18,082 bases of DNA from Bacteroidales bacterium (GTDB taxonomy: Bacteria > Bacteroidota > Bacteroidia > Bacteroidales > BM520). Both the position numbers and the translations under genes were made by a program. The stretch's first letter is position 1; each line of letters opens with the position of its first letter. The DNA lies in contig JAQVPY010000020.1 in NCBI GenBank assembly GCA_028701815.1, positions 1-18,082 on the forward strand. Direction: 5' to 3'. Below the pieces are notes generated by a model. The model made no database searches and was not told where the DNA came from. It saw only the letters and a list, made by a program, of their open reading frames with translations. Positions 14,183-18,082 of the stretch are shown piece after piece.

Positions 14183-16747
14183 CTACCTCATCACCTTCAG
14201 AAACCACTCCTTGTACTCCGGAGTAACTCGCATCTCGTCGAGACCTTCGGAGAGACGGGCGTAATTTCTGTTGAAGTCGGCTATGATGGCATTGAAGTTA
14301 GCGGGAGAATATTCCAACATGCGATTAGTCTCTTCAGCTCTGCCTACAATGTCGGAGACTATTATCTGGTCGTTGCGAAACTTTAAACCGGTAACAGCCG
14401 CAGAGAGTCGTTTGAACTTTCTTACAAGACCGTCGTTAATCTCAGGAGCGGAGGCATCAAAGGAAATCGTGATTTCCTTATTATCGGAACATGACAGTTC
14501 GCCTAAATCGATGGAGACGGCTAAACTGCTGCCGATATAAGCAAATTCTATCGGCATCCCGTTTAGGGTAACACTCTTGGGCATGGTCACGCCATAAAGC
14601 ATAAGTTTATAATCGCAGCTGCCTTGCATGCCGGCATAAGTGCCTTCACGAGGGGCAATGGTTATTTTCAGATTGTCGTCTTCTCTATTAGAGACAATAC
14701 GCGTAGTAGCATATTGCTCTGCATAATATTTGTCGTTGCCGTTGTCTTCGTAATAGACAGCCTCGCCATCGGCTCCGGGGAAGAACGAAAAAACGACAGC
14801 TGATGGCTCTTCCGTAAGTTTGTGTGCCTTATCGTACATTGGAACTATCGCACCGGCTTTGACATAAATCGGATATTCATCTAACGCAAAAGTACGCTCC
14901 AGCTCCTGTCCTCCATGAAATAAAGTACCTGAATACCACTCATACCAGTCGTCGCCGTCAGGCAACCAGACATGTACAGTGGATAAGCCATCCTCGGAAG
15001 GAGTTACAATCGGCGATATCAGTATGTCGTCACCAAACATATATTCTCTGCTATATGAATACGATTGAGTTGCTTCGGGATATTCATAATACATCGGACG
15101 ACAGAGAGATATGCCGGTTTCATAACAATAGCGCGACATGGCATAAATATATGGTACGAGCTTGTATCTAAGTTGTATGGCCTCATATTGTGCTCTAAAA
15201 TAATCGCCTCCAAAATTCCATATCTCCTTTTTAATCCTGGCGTCTTTGGTAGAATGGGTGCGCAAAATCGGCGAAAAGACGCCGTACTGCAGCCACCGTG
15301 TATACAGTTCCGGATCCATGGTATATCCCGCAGTCCTTGTGATACCGTTTTCAATCATGTGACCGCCTATGTCGTGACTCCAATAGCCGTATAACACATT
15401 CGACGCGCAGTTAGTGAAATAAGGCTGGAAGTCGAGGGATTTCCAAGTAATCAGTGCATCGCCGGAAAAGCCTATCTGATAGCGGTGGTTACCCATTCCG
15501 CCCCAGCGATGATAAAGCATCGGACGTTCCTCACGGTTTTTCTCCATATCGCTAAAGAAAAGATAGTTGAGCCACCAAGTATTGCTGAGGTCAGCTATTT
15601 TCTTATCATATTTCCACTGTTGCCAGTCGAGCCACCAGAAATCCACTCCTGCTTTCTCCATCGGGCGGATGAAGACATCAAAGAAATTAGACATAAACTT
15701 CTTATTTGAGGCCTCCCATGGGATATTTTTACCTGTAGAAGTGTCGAAATCCATACGACGTGCCATCTCTTCATATTGTTTTTCATAGGGGGCGAATCCG
15801 GAGGCAGGGTGGAGGTTGAAAGTGATTTTCAGATCTTGGGATTTCAGCCATTTTAAGAACTTATCGGGGTCAGGAAAAAGGTTATTATTCCATGTCCAGC
15901 CGGTCCATCCGACAGACTGTCCGAACTCATCAGTACCCATTTCTCCGTCTCTGAAGGTCTTATGCCAATCCATATCAATCACGAGCACATCGAGGGGGAT
16001 ATTATACATTTCGCAATTAGCGATAAGGCTTCTCAGTTCGTTATCGGAATAGCTCCAATAGCGCGACCACCAATAGCCGAAGGCATAGCGTGGCGGCATA
16101 GGCACTTTACCTGCCACCAGCTGGTAGTCGTAGATAGCGGATTTATAGTCGTGACCGTAAGCAAAAAAGTACCAGTCTTGTGACGAGTTATCGGAACGGG
16201 GGATTACCCATTGCCAATCCTTATCATTATCAAACAAAAACGATTGGGAATCATCTAACAATGTCCAGCCGTCCTTTGCGAGCAGTCCGTCTTCAAGTTG
16301 AATATTCTCCTTGCGATAGATGCTGTATTGTCCGTCGCAGCCATCGAGGGTGCGATAGGTACCTTTTAAATTCTCTTTTTGGGCGTCGCCGGGTTTCCAA
16401 GAAAACTTAAAAAAGTCCTTAGCAGATTTTATCGACAGGTTGTCGCCTGAAAACTTTCCTGAATCGAGTTTATATTCGAGTATCAGTTTTTCTGTTGAAA
16501 TTATCAGTTTGTCGCCTCTCTTTTTCGTGTCAAACTCTGGTGTAGGTAAGTTTCTATTCACGATCACGAAAGACTGGTTATCGGTAAAAGCGGCATTTTC
16601 GTTCCATTCCATACGGATAAGACCGGAGGTAAGGACTGTAAAACGGGCGTTTCCGGCATTAACAACCGCTGTTTTCTCCGCCGGAGGATTTTGTGACATA
16701 GCTAAAAGTGATACGAGGCACATAGCTGACGATAACAACTTTTTCAT
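14183..16747 (-). CDS. GH31 family alpha-glycosidase
   Basis: The 854-residue product has a probable Sec signal peptide (MKKLLSSAMCLVSLLAMSQ). An N-terminal beta-sandwich leads to YAFGYWWSRYWSYSD and the (beta/alpha)8 barrel of GH31. The likely nucleophile is Asp374 in FWWLDWQQW, where many members have WxDMNE; the acid/base is Asp430 in GFSGDALITW. SHDIGGH and RTHS follow in family order, then C-terminal beta domains to about 770. The last ~80 residues look helical and are not part of the usual core. GH31 enzymes release alpha-glucose, alpha-xylose and related sugars; the substrate is not clear. The gene starts 1 nt after the fprA stop, so it is downstream in the same transcript. It ends with TAG. 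Confidence 0.92.
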   Translation of the reverse strand: MKKLLSSAMCLVSLLAMSQNPPAEKTAVVNAGNARFTVLTSGLIRMEWNENAAFTDNQSFVIVNRNLPTPEFDTKKRGDKLIISTEKLILEYKLDSGKFSGDNLSIKSAKDFFKFSWKPGDAQKENLKGTYRTLDGCDGQYSIYRKENIQLEDGLLAKDGWTLLDDSQSFLFDNDKDWQWVIPRSDNSSQDWYFFAYGHDYKSAIYDYQLVAGKVPMPPRYAFGYWWSRYWSYSDNELRSLIANCEMYNIPLDVLVIDMDWHKTFRDGEMGTDEFGQSVGWTGWTWNNNLFPDPDKFLKWLKSQDLKITFNLHPASGFAPYEKQYEEMARRMDFDTSTGKNIPWEASNKKFMSNFFDVFIRPMEKAGVDFWWLDWQQWKYDKKIADLSNTWWLNYLFFSDMEKNREERPMLYHRWGGMGNHRYQIGFSGDALITWKSLDFQPYFTNCASNVLYGYWSHDIGGHMIENGITRTAGYTMDPELYTRWLQYGVFSPILRTHSTKDARIKKEIWNFGGDYFRAQYEAIQLRYKLVPYIYAMSRYCYETGISLCRPMYYEYPEATQSYSYSREYMFGDDILISPIVTPSEDGLSTVHVWLPDGDDWYEWYSGTLFHGGQELERTFALDEYPIYVKAGAIVPMYDKAHKLTEEPSAVVFSFFPGADGEAVYYEDNGNDKYYAEQYATTRIVSNREDDNLKITIAPREGTYAGMQGSCDYKLMLYGVTMPKSVTLNGMPIEFAYIGSSLAVSIDLGELSCSDNKEITISFDASAPEINDGLVRKFKRLSAAVTGLKFRNDQIIVSDIVGRAEETNRMLEYSPANFNAIIADFNRNYARLSEGLDEMRVTPEYKEWFLKVMR

Positions 16748-16748
16748 A

Positions 16749-17933
16749 TTAAAGTTTTTGACCTAAGGACATGCCGAGATTATAGAGTTTTTCGACATCC
16801 TCTTCGCGGATTGGGGCACCTTTGACTTCTACCGGTTCAGACACAACATTCCAGGCTGCGCTTTCGGCGATAGCATTCAGTGTTTTCACGCCCCCACCGC
16901 TAAAGCTCATTCCGCCGAAAATACCGTAAAACTTATTTTGCGGTTTACTGTCGGTGAGTTCATAAGTAAGCAGCGACATAGGTGGAAACATGCTATTGTA
17001 ATGAGCGCATACGCCAAGACATACGCCAGTATATTTCCACACGTCTCTCATAATATAAGACATATTAGTCTTAGACACATCGTATATTTTAATTTCCTTC
17101 ACGCCGGCATCGGCAGCGCCTTTAGCAATAATATCAGCCATACGGGCAGTATTTCCATACATGGTACCATAAGCGATAACGAGGCCTTTTTGTCCCTGAT
17201 GCTGAGCCCATTGCAAATATTTGTCGACGACATATTTTATATTTTTGCGCCATATAATGCCATGAGAAGGGGCAATCATATTTATTTTCAGGGTAGCGAC
17301 CTTTTGCAGGGCGCGCATTGTAGGAGCGGAGACCTTCCCCACGATATTTGCATAATAGCGAAGCATTTCATCTTCATAACCCGTCATATCGGCTTCGTCG
17401 TCAAAAACAGAACCGTTGAGGGTACCGAATCCGCCGAAGGCATCGTTTGAGAATACTATGCCGGTAGTTTCGTCATAAGTAGCCATAGATTCGGGCCAGT
17501 GTACCATAGGCATGGTATAAAAATGAAGGGCATGTTTTCCAATAGAGAGCGACTCGCCGTCAGCGACGATCTTTTTATTTTCGATAGAGCCGTAGAACGC
17601 TTCGAGTGGTCCGAATGTTTTGGCATTTCCGACAACTTGAATTTCGGGATATTCCTTAATGATAGCATAGACGGAGCCGCTATGATCGGGTTCGTCGTGG
17701 TTGACAACGAGATAATCCACCTTACGGGTGCCGAGGATACTTTTTATTTTATATAAATATTCGCTCATAAACTCGGCTTCTACGGGATCTATAAGTGTAA
17801 CCTTCTCGTCGACGATAAGATATGAATTATAGGTAACGCCATCAGGCAAAGAAAGATGATTTTCAAACAGGTCAGTTTTACGGTCATTTACGCCGACATA
17901 ATAAATATTGTCAGCAAGTAATATCTGTTTCAT
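16749..17933 (-). CDS. fprA: Flavodiiron protein (oxygen/NO reductase)
   Basis: The 394-residue cytoplasmic protein has a metallo-beta-lactamase-like diiron domain (about 1-250) and a flavodoxin-like FMN domain (about 252-394). Iron ligands are seen in the family order: NHDEPDHSG (HxExDH, near 79-84), MVHWPES, SNDAFGGFG and APSHGIIW. The FMN phosphate loop is YGTMYGNTARMA. No rubredoxin or flavin reductase domain is fused, so electrons must come from a separate donor. Flavodiiron proteins reduce O2 to water or NO to N2O and protect anaerobes. The length matches the short class A family (about 400). It is the first gene of a two-gene unit with GH31. Confidence 0.95.
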   Translation of the reverse strand: MKQILLADNIYYVGVNDRKTDLFENHLSLPDGVTYNSYLIVDEKVTLIDPVEAEFMSEYLYKIKSILGTRKVDYLVVNHDEPDHSGSVYAIIKEYPEIQVVGNAKTFGPLEAFYGSIENKKIVADGESLSIGKHALHFYTMPMVHWPESMATYDETTGIVFSNDAFGGFGTLNGSVFDDEADMTGYEDEMLRYYANIVGKVSAPTMRALQKVATLKINMIAPSHGIIWRKNIKYVVDKYLQWAQHQGQKGLVIAYGTMYGNTARMADIIAKGAADAGVKEIKIYDVSKTNMSYIMRDVWKYTGVCLGVCAHYNSMFPPMSLLTYELTDSKPQNKFYGIFGGMSFSGGGVKTLNAIAESAAWNVVSEPVEVKGAPIREEDVEKLYNLGMSLGQKL

Positions 17934-17957
17934 ATTTTTTGTTATAATTAAATTTTA

Positions 17958-17965
17958 CAAAATTA
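17958..17965 (-). promoter_or_regulatory. -7 box for the fprA-GH31 operon
   Basis: On the minus strand this is TAATTTTG, fitting TAnnTTTG, 25 nt before the fprA ATG. No -33 TTTG lies at 19-21 nt, so support is partial. Confidence 0.35.
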
Positions 17966-18007
17966 TTATTTTATTCCAAAAGAATAGGTCCATTAAGATA
18001 AAAAGTA

Positions 18008-18015
18008 TAACTTTG
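18008..18015 (+). promoter_or_regulatory. -7 box for the gene at the right edge
   Basis: TAACTTTG fits TAnnTTTG and lies 30 nt before the ATG at 18045, with an AAAAGGAT stretch in between. The -33 element is not clear. It is divergent from the fprA promoter. Confidence 0.45.
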
Positions 18016-18044
18016 CAATGAAAATTAATTTAAAAGGATACATT

Positions 18045-18082
18045 ATGAATTCTGAACAACTTAAAAGAATGCAGACGGCAAA
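18045..18082 (+). CDS. Start of a gene resembling class I fructose-bisphosphate aldolase (3' partial)
   Basis: Only 12 full codons are in the window, reading MNSEQLKRMQTA. From memory this resembles the N-terminus of Bacteroidota class I fructose-bisphosphate aldolases, which begin MNxEQLxxMxxxKGFIAALDQSGG. The promoter-like box and AAAAGGAT upstream support a true start. The identity rests on very few residues and should be taken as a suggestion. Confidence 0.5.
   Translation, partial: MNSEQLKRMQTA

Overview
The window looks like a chromosomal segment from a Bacteroidota organism, most likely order Bacteroidales. The evidence is a complete-looking Na+-translocating NADH:quinone reductase (NQR) operon, a secreted C10 peptidase ending in a type IX secretion (T9SS) sorting domain, Bacteroidota-type promoter boxes (TAnnTTTG) in most intergenic regions, almost no Shine-Dalgarno sequences, and GH16/GH31 glycosidases. 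The flavodiiron protein suggests an anaerobe or microaerophile that meets oxygen or NO. I see no tRNA, rRNA, CRISPR array or insertion sequence, and no gene-free stretch longer than about 170 bases.

Region 1 (1-5291, +) is nqrA (5' end outside the window), nqrB, nqrC, nqrD, nqrE and nqrF, packed with tiny gaps or overlaps. NQR oxidises NADH, reduces quinone and exports Na+. Two defects stand out. A GC-rich REP-like palindrome with a 32-nt alternating pyrimidine-purine core has replaced the natural end of nqrB. An in-frame amber codon cuts nqrF 44 residues before its conserved NADH-binding end.

Region 2 (5310-7771, +) is a CorA-type transporter with an unusual GTN signature, followed 13 nt later by a protein with the hallmarks of a BAHD acyltransferase, a family best known from plants and fungi. 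After it comes a structured intergenic segment that may be a small RNA, ending in a strong terminator.

Region 3 (7817-10733) holds a minus-strand HD-domain phosphohydrolase, divergent from an outer-membrane porin-like gene. The porin gene overlaps a Gate-domain inner-membrane protein gene by 11 nt, suggesting a two-membrane transport pair.

Region 4 (10808-16747) has a GH16 lipoprotein (-), divergent from a large C10 cysteine peptidase with T9SS signal (+), and a GH31 alpha-glycosidase (-). The flavodiiron gene fprA (16749-17933, -) lies 1 nt upstream of GH31 and is probably co-transcribed with it. At the right edge a plus-strand gene begins whose 12 visible residues resemble the start of class I fructose-bisphosphate aldolase.

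The most interesting items are the bacterial BAHD-type acyltransferase, the nqrF amber codon, the palindrome/Z-DNA-like insertion in nqrB, and the candidate small RNA at about 7694-7771.
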